DNA of 64,000 nucleotides from an uncultured Verrucomicrobiae bacterium (lineage in GTDB: Bacteria > Verrucomicrobiota > Verrucomicrobiia > Limisphaerales > AAA164-E04). Numbering within the stretch: position 1 is the stretch's first letter; every line of letters begins with the position of its first letter. Positions 9,505-19,197 of the stretch are shown one piece after another. The stretch lies in assembly GCA_951813855.1 (NCBI GenBank), contig OX638380.1, forward strand, positions 3,860,876-3,924,875. Direction: 5' to 3'. The notes below the pieces were generated by a model. It was not told the DNA's origin and did no database searches. It saw only the letters and a list, made by a program, of their open reading frames with translations. The position numbers were made by a program, and so were the translations under genes.

Positions 9505-9698
9505 AGCCTGTCTTTAGCCCAAATCTCCCTTATCAATTTGTCAGGATTATCTGTCAGACCCCTTGTCCACATTAGTAATCCCTTGATTTCGCTGTCAAGC
9601 GAGCCATATGCGTAGTGCCACAAAACGAGATGTTCTGTTGGATGGGCTAAATGTAGTGCCAAGTAATTCAGTAGAGAGGTTGCCACGCCTTCGTTCAT
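9471..9698 (-). CDS. Doubtful small ORF (75 aa), unknown
   Basis: From an ATG at 9698 the frame reads MNEGVATSLLNYLALHLAHP and continues with LWHYAYGSLDSEIKGLLMW. GAGGGGGG lies a few bases upstream of the ATG and could act as a Shine-Dalgarno. Composition is plausible for a small soluble protein, but no family is recognised. The 3' end overlaps the last bases of the convergent RCC1-repeat gene by 34 bp. Confidence 0.25.
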   Translation of the reverse strand: MNEGVATSLLNYLALHLAHPTEHLVLWHYAYGSLDSEIKGLLMWTRGLTDNPDKLIREIWAKDRLQGPTTDKFET

Positions 9699-11032
9699 CC
9701 TCCATTCCCCCCTCGCGTTTATTCGCAGAGCCAGGACAGGCTCCGGCAAGAAGGGCGGCTACCATACCTACCGCCTGGTTCAGAGCGTCAGGGATCGGAA
9801 CCGCGTCCGCCAACGGACGCTTCTCAACCTGGGCACTCACGATTTTCGCGGTGTTATAAATCCCTGGAGAACACAGCACCGCGCTATAACGAGCGGTTTT
9901 CCAAACCGTTTGAGGGCCTGTTTATTCCGTTCGTGAACTGACGGTTTCCGGCACTACGAAAATCTCGGTTTTCGACTGCTTCGCCCATACCTTCCAGCTT
10001 GCCAGGAATCTCTGGATTTACGGAGTCGAGTTCAGGTTTCGTCCGCGTGAGACTGACAAGCAAGCAATAGCTGGCGAAGGGCCAATTCGTCGGGTTTTGC
10101 GTCGGCTCGAATCAATGCCTCGTCGCCGAGTGCATCCAGACCAGGCACGGTATCTTGTCCAATGCATTGACTTGCGCCATCGACGCCCTTTCGGCTTGGC
10201 ACTTGCCTTGGTTGTGCCGCCCTTGTTGTATTTCAAATTCAGTTGAGCCAATTGTCCCGGATTATTTTTGGCTGCAACTGGAGGAAGACTGGGTTAGTAA
10301 TGCGGTAGTCGATAACCGGGTTGAAGCGGGGACGATTGGCAAGGGTTTCAATGGTGGAAACGGGCAACCGGAAGCCAACGGCCGTTTTCCGGGAACGGGC
10401 GGCCATCATTCGGAATAGGCTGCCGTTGGATCGCACCATGGTGCCGGTAATTTCGACTCTGGTGGCTTCTACGGCGCATCGCCGACATGACAACGTCAGC
10501 CCAAGGACATTAACGCTACTTGAAATCAAACTGCTTGGAAAAAAAGCTCCTTGATTTGCGCCTTCAAAGACCGGAAGCGCACCAGATAACGCCCCAACAC
10601 GATATAAGAAAGCGAGGGATAAAACGACCGGTTTTCACCAAAATAATTCGGGAAACAACACCCCAACGTCGGTTTCCGTTCGACTGCCCTGGGCACTGCT
10701 CGATTTCAGGAATGGCTGCGAGTCTGGAAACTTCAACAAATCTTTCGAACCGATGACATGGCAGAATTGTCTACCGGCAGGAAGACGGTCAGGGATCGTC
10801 GGAAGTGGGACAGACTCGTTTCAAGATCGGGTTCGCGGCAGACATTCGATCCCTGAGTCCGTTGCCGAGGTTTTGAGCCGAGAATCTGTTCAAATCGCTT
10901 TCGATCGGTATGATAGGATCGGGGAAGAGGAACGGCAGATCCGATACGGGCCCTCGGACGGCTCGACCGGAATCGGCCCGAAGCGTTGTACCGTGATTGA
11001 TTTCGTTTGGAGCAACGGACTAAGGCAATACC
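9505..11032. other. 1.5-kb region of probably decayed coding DNA
   Basis: No intact recognised gene. On the minus strand short stretches have protein-like composition but break frame. Around 10045-10190, MAQVNALDK runs into an out-of-frame TVPGLDALGDEALIRADAKPDELALRQLL. Around 9595-9900 there is a stretch reading YNTAKIVSAQVEKRPLADAV. On the plus strand 10321-10554 there is another open stretch without family assignment. This looks like accessory DNA in decay between the repeat protein and the HtrA gene. Confidence 0.4.
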
Positions 11033-12409
11033 ATGAATAATTACCTCAATGCCCTTGTAAGCGGTCGTTCTAGCGGAAAGTTCGCTATCGTCGTGCGGCT
11101 AACGGTGTTGACTCTCGGTTGGCTGGTGACGGCTTCGAATTCGTACGCTGTCGAAGAGGATGCGCGGCGCACGACGACCGTTCGGGCGGTGGAAACCTCG
11201 CTACCCAGCGTCGTCAACATTCAGACTGAAGTTTTGGTGGAAAGGAGGGATTTTTTCAGCGAGTTCTTTCATGAATTCTATCGACCCTATCGCGAGTTAC
11301 GTCCCAGCCTGGGATCGGGGGTGTTTATCGACGACGACGGTTATATCCTGACTAACGCCCACGTGGTCAATCGGGCGACACGTATCCAAGTAGTACTCCA
11401 CGACGGGAGAGTCTACGAAGCCGAAGTCTTCGGCGAGGATCCTCGTTCGGATATCGCTTTGATTCAGCTCATACGGAAAAACGACGACGAGAAATTTCCG
11501 GCGATCCAGTTCGCGGCCGCCGATGATTTGTTGCTCGGAGAAACGGTCATCGCCTTGGGTAATCCCTTTGGGTTAGGCAGTTCGATCAGCCAGGGGATCT
11601 TGAGTTCCAAGAATCGCCGGCCGAAAATCGAAGGCACCGTGTTGAACATGGCCGATTGGCTACAGACCGACGCCGCGATCAATCCGGGTAACAGCGGCGG
11701 GCCGCTGGTCAATCTCAACGGTGAGATGATCGGGCTTAACGTAGCCATTTACAAAAACGCTCAGGGCATAGGATTCGCTGTGCCCGTCAAACAGATCGCC
11801 AAAGCGCTGAGCAACATTTTGGAAGCTTCCACCGGTCTCTGGTTTGGCGCGAAAATCGAACTGGTCGGTAAAATCCTGAAAGTCACCGAGGTGCGTTCGG
11901 GCACTCCTTCGGAACAGGGAGGACTCCAAGTCGGCGACCGGATCGTCTCGATCGACGGCCAACCGGTCGGCACGCTGGTCGATTGCTATCGGGAATTGAT
12001 CGAAGTGCGGGATGCGACGGCCAATTTTTCGGTTTCCCGATACGGCCGGAAGAAGTCTTTGGAAATCGAGATGATTCCCGAGGAAGAGTTCTTCAACGAG
12101 GAACTGATTCATCAGCGGTTGGGCGTGGCACTTCAAAGCCTTACTCCGCAATTGAGACGTCGGCATGGATTGCCCCGAATTTCCGGATTTCTGGTGGGCG
12201 ACGTGGACCCGGATACTCCGGCCGCTGCCGCACGGTTGCGTGCCGGGGATATCGTCGCTTTATTCGACGGTCGAGAAGTGTTGACGATATTCGAGGCGGC
12301 GAAACTCATCGACGCGAAAGAAGCGGGGCAATCTCTGACTCTTAGGGTTTTTAGTCCGCGGTCTCAAAACTTAGTGATCGCTCAAGATTTCAGGATCGTT
12401 CTCGAATAA
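11033..12409 (+). CDS. HtrA/DegP-type periplasmic serine protease with two PDZ domains
   Basis: 458 aa. An N-terminal signal sequence (hydrophobic VRLTVLTLGWLVTASNSYA, cleavage likely after Ala39) sends it to the periplasm. The trypsin-like domain has the catalytic triad in standard context: His110 in GYILTNAHVV, Asp140 in DPRSDIAL, Ser221 in INPGNSGGPL. Two PDZ domains follow (about 270-355 and 370-455, with SGTPSEQGGLQVGDRI and DPDTPAAAARLRAGDIV). Family members degrade or refold damaged envelope proteins. The protein is compact and has no long Q-linker loop, closer to DegQ/DegS-like types than to E. coli DegP. It stands alone; 200 bp of apparently empty DNA follow before the convergent NUDIX gene. 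Confidence 0.92.
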   Translation: MNNYLNALVSGRSSGKFAIVVRLTVLTLGWLVTASNSYAVEEDARRTTTVRAVETSLPSVVNIQTEVLVERRDFFSEFFHEFYRPYRELRPSLGSGVFIDDDGYILTNAHVVNRATRIQVVLHDGRVYEAEVFGEDPRSDIALIQLIRKNDDEKFPAIQFAAADDLLLGETVIALGNPFGLGSSISQGILSSKNRRPKIEGTVLNMADWLQTDAAINPGNSGGPLVNLNGEMIGLNVAIYKNAQGIGFAVPVKQIAKALSNILEASTGLWFGAKIELVGKILKVTEVRSGTPSEQGGLQVGDRIVSIDGQPVGTLVDCYRELIEVRDATANFSVSRYGRKKSLEIEMIPEEEFFNEELIHQRLGVALQSLTPQLRRRHGLPRISGFLVGDVDPDTPAAAARLRAGDIVALFDGREVLTIFEAAKLIDAKEAGQSLTLRVFSPRSQNLVIAQDFRIVLE

Positions 12410-12613
12410 AGTTTTCCTCACCTACCGACCCGAAAGGACGGGGTGCGATCGATTTACCGGCTTGGGGCGGCGAGCGCCCCGTCCGGTTTCATGCGTCGGT
12501 TCGGTGGCGGGTTATTTCCAGAATGACAACGACCGGACAGCGTTGCCGATACCGAATATCCGTTGTTTCGAGAACTCTTCGGGTGGGAGCCGGCGGCCGG
12601 GCCGGGCAGCGGA

Positions 12614-13252
12614 TCAACTCGGCGACATGCCGGTTTCCGTTCGAAATACCTGACCTTTCGGTTGTTTGCCGGGATGAAGGTTCTCGGTTTGGTATATCTC
12701 GAAAAACCTCAGCGCGACGATGATGAGCGCATGGCAGATTCGACCTTCGATCACCGCTTGGCGAATTTCGTCGAGGGATATTAATTCGGTAGCGATGTCC
12801 TCACCCTGATCGAGCGATAGCGGATGTTTTCGTTCGCAATCTTCGACGAGAACCGTCCAGCAAGTGTTGTTCATGATGGCGGGATTGGGGTAGACCCCGC
12901 CGATAATACGGGCTCTTCGGCCTTCGTAGCCCGTTTCTTCTCGCAGTTCCCGGATCCCGGCTTCTAATGGGGAATTGTCTTCTTGGGCGTCTATGGCGCC
13001 GCCGGGCACTTCGAGTTCGATCGTTTCGGTCCCGTGCCGGTACTGCCGTACCGTTATCATGCGGCGATCCGGCGTGAGAGCGATGACGTTAACCCAGTCG
13101 GAACATTCGATGACGTAAAAATCTTGATCGACTCCGGTCCGAGGCGAGGTCTTGGTGTCGGTTCGCAACGAGAAGATCGGAAACCGGCCTGAGGGTCGGG
13201 AGCTCTTTACCGGCCAACGGGAAGGAACGTGGTTAGCGGCAGGATGGTCCAT
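12614..13252 (-). CDS. NUDIX hydrolase, ADP-ribose pyrophosphatase-like
   Basis: 212 aa from the ATG at 13252; a TTG four codons earlier is less likely. NUDIX hydrolases split nucleoside diphosphates linked to another moiety. The segment RQYRHGTETIELEVPGGAI (70-87) followed by LEAGIRELREETGYEG matches the ADP-ribose/sugar-nucleotide subgroup, with the catalytic RE-x-x-x-EE-x-G core at 101-108. The box has two extra residues (NS) between the conserved Gly/Glu part and the REL part compared with the canonical spacing. Last gene of a three-gene minus-strand operon after a cyclophilin and a 77-aa protein; gaps are 19 and 17 nt. Likely housekeeping nucleotide detoxification. Confidence 0.85.
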   Translation of the reverse strand: MDHPAANHVPSRWPVKSSRPSGRFPIFSLRTDTKTSPRTGVDQDFYVIECSDWVNVIALTPDRRMITVRQYRHGTETIELEVPGGAIDAQEDNSPLEAGIRELREETGYEGRRARIIGGVYPNPAIMNNTCWTVLVEDCERKHPLSLDQGEDIATELISLDEIRQAVIEGRICHALIIVALRFFEIYQTENLHPGKQPKGQVFRTETGMSPS

Positions 13253-13271
13253 GTCGGGCGGCAAGGAAGAT

Positions 13272-13505
13272 TCAGGATGTTTCCGTTTGTCGCCTTTCGT
13301 AACTGCGCCGGACTAATTCCATCAGGTGGCGCACGGCTTCCGGCTCGGAACGGCCCGTTTTTTCGGCCAATTGCCGGGCACGGCGCATTAATTGCATCGT
13401 CAGTTCTTCGGACTTTTCCGGAGGACACCCGAGGGCGGCCCAAGTCTTAGCGAGCAAGTAGTCGAGTTGTTCCCGATCCCAAGGAGTTTCCGGATCTCGG
13501 CTCAT
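13272..13505 (-). CDS. Small conserved-looking protein (77 aa), unknown
   Basis: Highly charged helical protein, MSRDPETPWDREQLDYLLAK..., rich in Glu and Arg, with no signal peptide or membrane segment. It sits 17 nt after the cyclophilin stop and 19 nt before the NUDIX start, so it is almost certainly translated as part of that operon. I do not recognise the family. The two amphipathic helices suggest a small helical-bundle partner protein. Confidence 0.65.
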   Translation of the reverse strand: MSRDPETPWDREQLDYLLAKTWAALGCPPEKSEELTMQLMRRARQLAEKTGRSEPEAVRHLMELVRRSYERRQTETS

Positions 13506-13522
13506 AACCGATAGCTCGTAGT

Positions 13523-14041
13523 CTAGACGACGGCGGTTTCGACGATGGTGATGCTCTCGACGTTCATGCGGGTCAACGGTTTGCTGGATTCTCCGCCACC
13601 GCTCGGTACGGTGGCGACATTGCCGATTTTCTCCAGAACTTCGTCGCCGGAGACGAGTTCTCCGAAGGCGGTGTATTTACCGTTCAAAAACGGAGCCGGG
13701 GCCAAGCAAATGAAGAATTGGCTTCCCGCCGAGTCGGGGTCTGAGGAGCGGGCCATTGAGATGACGCCTCGTACATGAGGCCGGTCGTTGAATTCGGCCG
13801 GAATGGTGTATCCCGGCCCCCCGGTTCCCACTCGCGGTTCGTCCTCCTTGACGCTCAAGGGGTCGCCGCCCTGGATCATGAAATCTTTTACGACGCGGTG
13901 AAACGACGTGCCGTGATAAAACGATTTTCCGGCTAGCGTTTTGAAGTTTTCTACGGTCCGGGGAGTGACATCCGGCCAGAACCGAATGGTCATTTCTCCG
14001 TATACCGTCTTGATGACCGCCCGTTCCTCCGTATCGCCCAT
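13523..14041 (-). CDS. Cyclophilin-type peptidyl-prolyl isomerase
   Basis: 172 aa from the ATG at 14041 (MGDTEERAVIKTVYGEMTI); a longer in-frame start at 14077 adds a tail without obvious purpose. The hallmark active-site segment is FHRVVKDFMIQGGDP (about residues 48-62) and the second is SQFFICLAPAPFLNGKYTAFGEL. It catalyses cis-trans isomerisation of proline peptide bonds. There is no signal peptide on the chosen start, so it is probably cytoplasmic, like PpiB. First gene of an operon with the 77-aa protein and the NUDIX hydrolase. Confidence 0.9.
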   Translation of the reverse strand: MGDTEERAVIKTVYGEMTIRFWPDVTPRTVENFKTLAGKSFYHGTSFHRVVKDFMIQGGDPLSVKEDEPRVGTGGPGYTIPAEFNDRPHVRGVISMARSSDPDSAGSQFFICLAPAPFLNGKYTAFGELVSGDEVLEKIGNVATVPSGGGESSKPLTRMNVESITIVETAVV

Positions 14042-14268
14042 GCCGCGAAGGCTAAAAGATCGAGCGGTTGAAAACAAGCCGCAAACCCGTTCCCGGCGTT
14101 TAACGCCCGCATTCGACCGCCGTCAGAGAGGGGCATGGGCGCTTCGCTGAAAAACGGTAGAACCGCCGGAGCTTGGAATGACTGCGAGGAATTGGAGCGG
14201 TTTAAGGTGATTTAAAGCGCCAAGAACGCTATGATGGCTGCTCCGAGAGTTTCTCGCCAAGCGGGTTC

Positions 14269-15411
14269 ATGAATTTCACTACCATATTGTTTCTGTTGAT
14301 TTGGGGAATTGTCGTAATCTGGGTGGGTTATCGCATCTTACTATTGTCGGATGATCCCTGGAGATGGTTGAAACTAGCCGGCGTGGCTATGGCTTTCGGC
14401 CTCGTGGCGATCGTGGTCGGCTTTTCGGGTTGGGCCGGATCGTCTAGTCCGGCAGTCAGATTCGGAGCTTTGTCGGTCGTCGTGATTTGCTGTCTCTTCG
14501 TCAGCATCTATCTGGTTCCTGTAATCGGTCGTCTGGTAGCCATGCCGCTTACCGGTCAATTTGACGGCGGCACTTACGAACTCGAAGCGCGACCGCTCTT
14601 CGACGTTGCCTTGGCCAAAATGAAGCGCGGCCAGTACGAAGAAGCGGTGAAGGAAGTGCGGCGCCAACTGGAACAGTTTCCGGACGATACCGAGGGTACC
14701 GTCCTTCTGGTGGATTTGCTGAGCAAATATCTGAACCGGATCGAAGAGGCCGAACGGGCGGTCGAGGATTTTTTGGAACAGGGACCGCATGTTCCCGCGA
14801 AGACGTTTCGGGTGTTGTCCCATTTGGCCGAGCTGCATACCGGCAAGTATTCCGCTCCCGAAAAGGCTCGGGCGTGCTGGGAAAGAATCCAGGCCCTGTG
14901 CCCGGGAACTCAGGAGGAAACCATCGCCTATCAACGACTGGCTCATCTGGGTTCAGCCGAGTTTCACGAGGCCAAAAAAGTGCCGGTCCGGTTTCGGGTT
15001 CAGAAATCCGATCGGCGGTTGGGCCTGTTGGAGGGGCCGGCCGATATCTCCCAAAACGTACCGTCTCCGGCCGAACAGTTTCAGGCCTGCCAGCAGCAGT
15101 TGCGCGACCATCCTCGGGACGGGGAAACGAGAGAGAAACTGGCGTTACTCTACGCGGAACATTACGGCATGCTCGAAGAGGCGGTCGAACAACTGGAATT
15201 CATGGTCAGAGCTCCGAATCAACCCCGCCGTCAGATCGTTCACTGGCTCAATTTGATGGTCGATCTCCATGTCAAGTTCGGCGACAACGTGAGCGAGGCG
15301 CGGGAAATACTGAAACGGATCTCTCAAGAGTTTCCCGGTACGGCCTACGATTTCCAAGCGCGTAAACGGATCCACTATCTCGGCCTGGAGATGCGCCGTT
15401 CCGGCAAGTGA
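14269..15411 (+). CDS. Membrane-anchored TPR protein
   Basis: 380 aa. Three hydrophobic segments at the N-terminus (about 4-25, 37-55, 66-88) anchor it in the inner membrane. The rest is helical repeats of TPR type: ARPLFDVALAKMKRGQYEEAVKEVRRQLEQFP (about 105-137), then EEAERAVEDFLEQGP, and a second block at 265-375. TPR modules hold protein complexes together. No signature of a specific pathway is visible and it stands alone between divergent and convergent genes. A second TPR protein of similar build lies at 27.5-28.3 kb. Confidence 0.75.
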   Translation: MNFTTILFLLIWGIVVIWVGYRILLLSDDPWRWLKLAGVAMAFGLVAIVVGFSGWAGSSSPAVRFGALSVVVICCLFVSIYLVPVIGRLVAMPLTGQFDGGTYELEARPLFDVALAKMKRGQYEEAVKEVRRQLEQFPDDTEGTVLLVDLLSKYLNRIEEAERAVEDFLEQGPHVPAKTFRVLSHLAELHTGKYSAPEKARACWERIQALCPGTQEETIAYQRLAHLGSAEFHEAKKVPVRFRVQKSDRRLGLLEGPADISQNVPSPAEQFQACQQQLRDHPRDGETREKLALLYAEHYGMLEEAVEQLEFMVRAPNQPRRQIVHWLNLMVDLHVKFGDNVSEAREILKRISQEFPGTAYDFQARKRIHYLGLEMRRSGK

Positions 15412-15468
15412 AGTACGGCCCCGGTTGCGGTATTGGGATGCGCTCGCCGGGCCCCGGTTGGGCGTGAA

Positions 15469-15855
15469 CTATTTGAATTCCACCAATTGCAGCGCAATCT
15501 GTTTTTCCAGTTCGCTGGCCATGGCGATATTGGAACGGGTCCGGTTGGATCGGCACTGGACGATGACTCGGCTGACGTTCGGTTCGAGAGCCTCCACTTT
15601 GACGTAAACCTTCGTGCGGTCGACCTTGGCGATCAGGGAATTGTTGATGCGGTCCTGTTCGATGATCGAGCCGTTGAATTGGAGCACTTTGGTGGCGGCG
15701 GCGTAGAGTTCGTCGACCGTGCGTTGGTAACGGCCCTCGATTTTGTCTTTTCGGGGCACACCGATTTTTCTCTTGCCGTCGACCGTCTTGAAACAACCCG
15801 AACCGGCGAATGCCGTCAGAAGCAGGATGGCCGTAAGGGCGAAAGGAACCTTCAT
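15469..15855 (-). CDS. DUF3568-like small lipoprotein
   Basis: 128 aa. Signal peptide with lipobox ending AGSGC (Cys21), so anchored in the outer or inner membrane. The mature part has the layout typical of the DUF3568 group: DELYAAATKVLQ, then alternating strands through KVDRTKVYVKVEALEPNVSRVIVQ. Lies 11 nt downstream of the second metal permease on the same strand and may be cotranscribed with the importer operon. Function unknown. Confidence 0.7.
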   Translation of the reverse strand: MKVPFALTAILLLTAFAGSGCFKTVDGKRKIGVPRKDKIEGRYQRTVDELYAAATKVLQFNGSIIEQDRINNSLIAKVDRTKVYVKVEALEPNVSRVIVQCRSNRTRSNIAMASELEKQIALQLVEFK

Positions 15856-15866
15856 CTGCGTCTACC

Positions 15867-16847
15867 CTAAGCGCAAGTGCGTTTTTCGTCAAACGGGAAA
15901 CTGTTTTTTCGTTCCGAATTCCACGGTTTTCGCTTCAGTTTCGTTCGGCGGCGGGCGATGACGCCATGGCGCGGCGCGAACAGCGCCGTCACTAGAAAGA
16001 CGAGGCCTGCCAGGGTGGCCATCATTCCTGAGGTCGAAACGCTTTTGATCGGTAGCCATTGCGGCAACACGACGGTGGCCAAGTGGCCGGAAGCGGCGCA
16101 AAATGCGGCGATCGCCATGCTCGCCGCGATCATCACTCCCAATCTGTCGGTCAGGAGGTAAGCGGTCGCTCCCGGTACGATCAGCATGGCGATGACCAAG
16201 ATGCTGCCGACGGCCTCGAAGGCCGCGACCGCCGTGACCGCCACCAGGACCATGAGCAAGTAATGCATGATTTGAGCATTGAAACCCAAGGTCGTGGCCA
16301 GTTCCGGATCGAACGAACTGATTCTTAGTTCCTTGTAACAAACCGCGACGAACAGCAGATTCAGGATCAGCGCGAAACTTAGCACGATCAGGGCGCGGGG
16401 CGCCGTGATTTCGTAAGGGCCCAGGGAGAGGTTGATTCGATCCAAGGCCGTCAGTTCCAGAGCGCCGAAAAGCACGCATTTGGGATCCAGATCCACCCGG
16501 TCTCCCGCCTGTTCGATCAGCAGCAATCCGGCCGCGAAGAACGTCGTGAATACGATGCCCATTACCGCCCCCCGTTCTACTTGCCCGAAGCGGTTGATCC
16601 ATTGAGTCAGGACCGTGGTCAGGATGCCGGCCAAGACTGCCCCGACGAACATCGGTACGACGGCGCGGCTTTCGGTGACGATAAAGGTGATCGCCAGTCC
16701 CGGTAACACGGCGTGGGAGATGGTGTCGCTCATCATGCTCATCCGGCGCAAAACCAGAAAGTTTCCGATCAGGGCGCAAGCCATGGCGCAGACGACTCCG
16801 GTCGCGACGATCCAGGTGTCTCCCGTTTGCCAGGTTAGCTCAGTCAT
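15867..16847 (-). CDS. Metal ABC importer permease (MntD/TroD/YtgD-like)
   Basis: 326 aa, eight to nine hydrophobic segments, ABC-3 family permease for Mn, Fe or Zn. Typical features are IGNFLVLRRMSMMSDTISHAVLPG near the N-terminus (about 26-49) and AFEAVGSILVIAMLIVPGATAYLL (about 209-232). It overlaps the upstream fused permease-regulator gene by 8 nt, so the two are translationally coupled. Together they should form a heterodimeric channel. The last 35 residues are basic and cytoplasmic. Confidence 0.88.
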   Translation of the reverse strand: MTELTWQTGDTWIVATGVVCAMACALIGNFLVLRRMSMMSDTISHAVLPGLAITFIVTESRAVVPMFVGAVLAGILTTVLTQWINRFGQVERGAVMGIVFTTFFAAGLLLIEQAGDRVDLDPKCVLFGALELTALDRINLSLGPYEITAPRALIVLSFALILNLLFVAVCYKELRISSFDPELATTLGFNAQIMHYLLMVLVAVTAVAAFEAVGSILVIAMLIVPGATAYLLTDRLGVMIAASMAIAAFCAASGHLATVVLPQWLPIKSVSTSGMMATLAGLVFLVTALFAPRHGVIARRRTKLKRKPWNSERKNSFPFDEKRTCA

Positions 16848-18333
16848 CGTTCCTTTTCAGGGGATGGGGACTGCCCGGTACGGCGTCGAGCGAAGCCGAC
16901 TGCCGGGCTGGCAGCAGTTTGACCAATTCGCGAGTCAAGGCTTCGCCGAGGATGTGTTCGACCGTGTCGGCGTCGCGATCGACGTGGCTCGGGGCGATCG
17001 CCGCGTTTTCGATCAGATAAAGTTCCCACAGCCGGTGGTTCCGAGTGGCGCGGGCCGCTTGCCGGAATCCTGCTTCCGAGAGGACCAGTCCCGTGGAGTC
17101 GTAGCGTTCGAGGAGGGCGTGATTGTAGGCCGAACGCAGCTGGCGTTGTAACGATCTGGGCGTCCAGGAACGAGCTTTCAGCAGGCTTTCGAGAGGAATC
17201 GTCCGGTTGTCGGCAGGCTCCGGTTTTTGTCCGGCGTCATGTATCTCCAGCCATTCGTAAGCCGCCCGCAACAGATGTTGTTTGGCGATTTTCCGTTTGA
17301 GTTTCCGATGCCGTATCAGCCGGATCGATACCCCCTTGGCGGGCCCGAACAACATGCTGATCAGAAAAAAAAAGGCGGCGGTCAACACGATGACGGCTCC
17401 GGCGGGCAGGCGGGGAAAGAGGCTGCTGAGCACCGTGCCCAGCCAACCGCTCAGGCTGCCGATCAAGGCGCCGATGGCCAGCATGGCTCCCAGATGATGG
17501 GTCCAGAACCGGGCGGCGGCCGCCGGAGTGATCAGGAAGGCGATCACCAGAATCAGTCCGACGGCTTGAAGGCCGACGACGGTCACGGCCGCCACCAAGG
17601 TCAGCATGACGATGTCCAGCAGATGGACCGGCCAGCCTTGCGTGGCGGCGAAGACTTCGTCGAAGCATAGCATGCGGAATTCCTTGTACAGGAATACGCA
17701 GCCGACGATGGAGGCTACCGTAACCAGGGCGATCACGATAAAATCGGCGAAAATGATCGATGCGACTTTGCCGTAAAGAAAGGATTGCAGTCCGGCGGCG
17801 CTCGCTTGCGGCAGTCCTTGGATGATGCTGAGCAGCACGATCCCGAGACCGTAGAACACGCTTAGCACGATGCCCATGGCGGCGTCGTCTTTCAGCCGGG
17901 TTAATTGTCGGATCACCAGAACCGAAGCGCAGCCGAGCAAACCGGTCAGCGAGGCTCCCAGCAACAGGCCGGATAAATTTTTGCCGTTTCCTCCGAGAGC
18001 CACCATGAACATGAAGGCCAGGCAAATGCCGGGCAATGTCGCGTGGGACAGCGTATCGCCCATCAACGAACGCTTGCGCAGCAGCAAAAAACCGCCGATC
18101 AGTCCGCAAGCCGCTCCCATGAGCGAAGTGCTCAGGATGACCAATCGCGTATTGTAGTTTTTGAGGGTGAGAATTTCCCAAAGCGCTTCGCCGAAACCGG
18201 GAGCAGCCGCCGGAGGGAATTCCGCCGGATTATCGGAGTTCGGCAACGGGGCCTCGAGTTCGGCGGCGCCGCTCGGCGAACGACCGGCGATCAGCAGACC
18301 GAGAGCCAAAAGCGTGGCGATCGTCCGGGTCAT
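16840..18333 (-). CDS. Metal ABC permease fused to DtxR-like repressor domain (YtgCR-like)
   Basis: 497 aa, far longer than an ordinary ABC-3 permease (about 280-300). Residues 1-60 form a signal-like hydrophobic segment plus Pro-rich linker; 62-335 are the permease with [20 protein letters not shown] and [21 protein letters not shown]. After a basic stretch ([13 protein letters not shown], 341-353) comes a winged-helix domain (about 354-425) with [11 protein letters not shown] in the wing position. A DtxR/MntR dimerisation-metal domain follows, [17 protein letters not shown] then [13 protein letters not shown] (about 431-475), holding probable ligands His450, Glu459 and His460. The same fusion is known in Chlamydia as YtgC-R, where the repressor part is released by proteolysis. 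Here the gene order (binding protein, ATPase, fusion, permease) is also the same. Release and repressor activity here are inference. Start overlaps the ATPase stop by 4 nt. Confidence 0.88.
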   Translation of the reverse strand: MTRTIATLLALGLLIAGRSPSGAAELEAPLPNSDNPAEFPPAAAPGFGEALWEILTLKNYNTRLVILSTSLMGAACGLIGGFLLLRKRSLMGDTLSHATLPGICLAFMFMVALGGNGKNLSGLLLGASLTGLLGCASVLVIRQLTRLKDDAAMGIVLSVFYGLGIVLLSIIQGLPQASAAGLQSFLYGKVASIIFADFIVIALVTVASIVGCVFLYKEFRMLCFDEVFAATQGWPVHLLDIVMLTLVAAVTVVGLQAVGLILVIAFLITPAAAARFWTHHLGAMLAIGALIGSLSGWLGTVLSSLFPRLPAGAVIVLTAAFFFLISMLFGPAKGVSIRLIRHRKLKRKIAKQHLLRAAYEWLEIHDAGQKPEPADNRTIPLESLLKARSWTPRSLQRQLRSAYNHALLERYDSTGLVLSEAGFRQAARATRNHRLWELYLIENAAIAPSHVDRDADTVEHILGEALTRELVKLLPARQSASLDAVPGSPHPLKRNDD

Positions 18334-19178
18334 TCTCCCGCGTTCTGTACCGCATCAGCCGCTGCGGACAAAATGGTCAGGTTGCCTCCGTAGGTTTTGC
18401 GCAAGTTTTCTTGGGTGAAGACCTCCTGGGTGGGACCGGCCGCCACGACCCGCATGTTCAACAGGATGATCCAGTCGAAATAATCGGTCACCGTAGCTAG
18501 ATCGTGATGTACGATCAGGCAGGTTTTCTGGCGCTGCTTCATTTCCCGCAGCAATTCGACGATGGAAGTTTCGGTAGCGGCATCCACCGCGGCCAGCGGT
18601 TCGTCCATCAGATAGAGTTTCGCGTTCTGCATGAGCGCGCGCGCTAAAAAGGCGCGTTGTTGTTGCCCTCCGGATAACTGCCCAATTTGCTGATGGGCGA
18701 GGTCGGAGAGACCTAAGCGGTCGAGAGCCTGCATTGATTCCGCTCGGCACCGTTTATTGACCGGGCGAAACCAACCCAGGCGATGATATCCTCCCATAGC
18801 GACCACGTCCAGCGTGCTGGCAGGAAAGTCCCAATCCACGCTTTCCTTTTGCGGCACGTAGCCGACCAGTTCTCTTCGTTTGGAATAGGGTTGGCCATAG
18901 ACACGCACGAGTCCCGAGGCGACGGGAACCAATTCCAGACAAGCCTTGAGCAGGGTGCTTTTGCCGGCGCCGTTCGGCCCGATCAAGCCGACGAGTTTTC
19001 CTTCGGGTATTTCCAGATCGACGTCCCAGATGACCGGCTGGCGATGGTAGGCGACCGTTAAGTCGTGGATCGACAGCGGCGAAGCAGGGGAGTGTTCCGG
19101 AAATGCCCCCGGCCGGCCGACGTCGTTTTGGTAGGGGGCGGCTCGGGATGCCCGATCGAGGCGAAAGAGTCGAATCAT
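18330..19178 (-). CDS. Metal ABC importer ATPase (MntB/TroB/YtgB-like)
   Basis: 282 aa. Walker [10 protein letters not shown] at 67-75, Q-loop in [13 protein letters not shown] (the VDWDFP form is typical of Mn/Zn/Fe importers), signature [16 protein letters not shown], Walker [13 protein letters not shown] and switch His in IVHHDLATV. About 30 extra residues precede the first strand, so an internal start is possible. Energises the two permeases. 19 nt separate it from the binding-protein gene and it overlaps the fused permease by ATGA. Confidence 0.9.
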   Translation of the reverse strand: MIRLFRLDRASRAAPYQNDVGRPGAFPEHSPASPLSIHDLTVAYHRQPVIWDVDLEIPEGKLVGLIGPNGAGKSTLLKACLELVPVASGLVRVYGQPYSKRRELVGYVPQKESVDWDFPASTLDVVAMGGYHRLGWFRPVNKRCRAESMQALDRLGLSDLAHQQIGQLSGGQQQRAFLARALMQNAKLYLMDEPLAAVDAATETSIVELLREMKQRQKTCLIVHHDLATVTDYFDWIILLNMRVVAAGPTQEVFTQENLRKTYGGNLTILSAAADAVQNAGE

Positions 19179-19197
19179 GGCCTTGAGCGAGCGGGGT

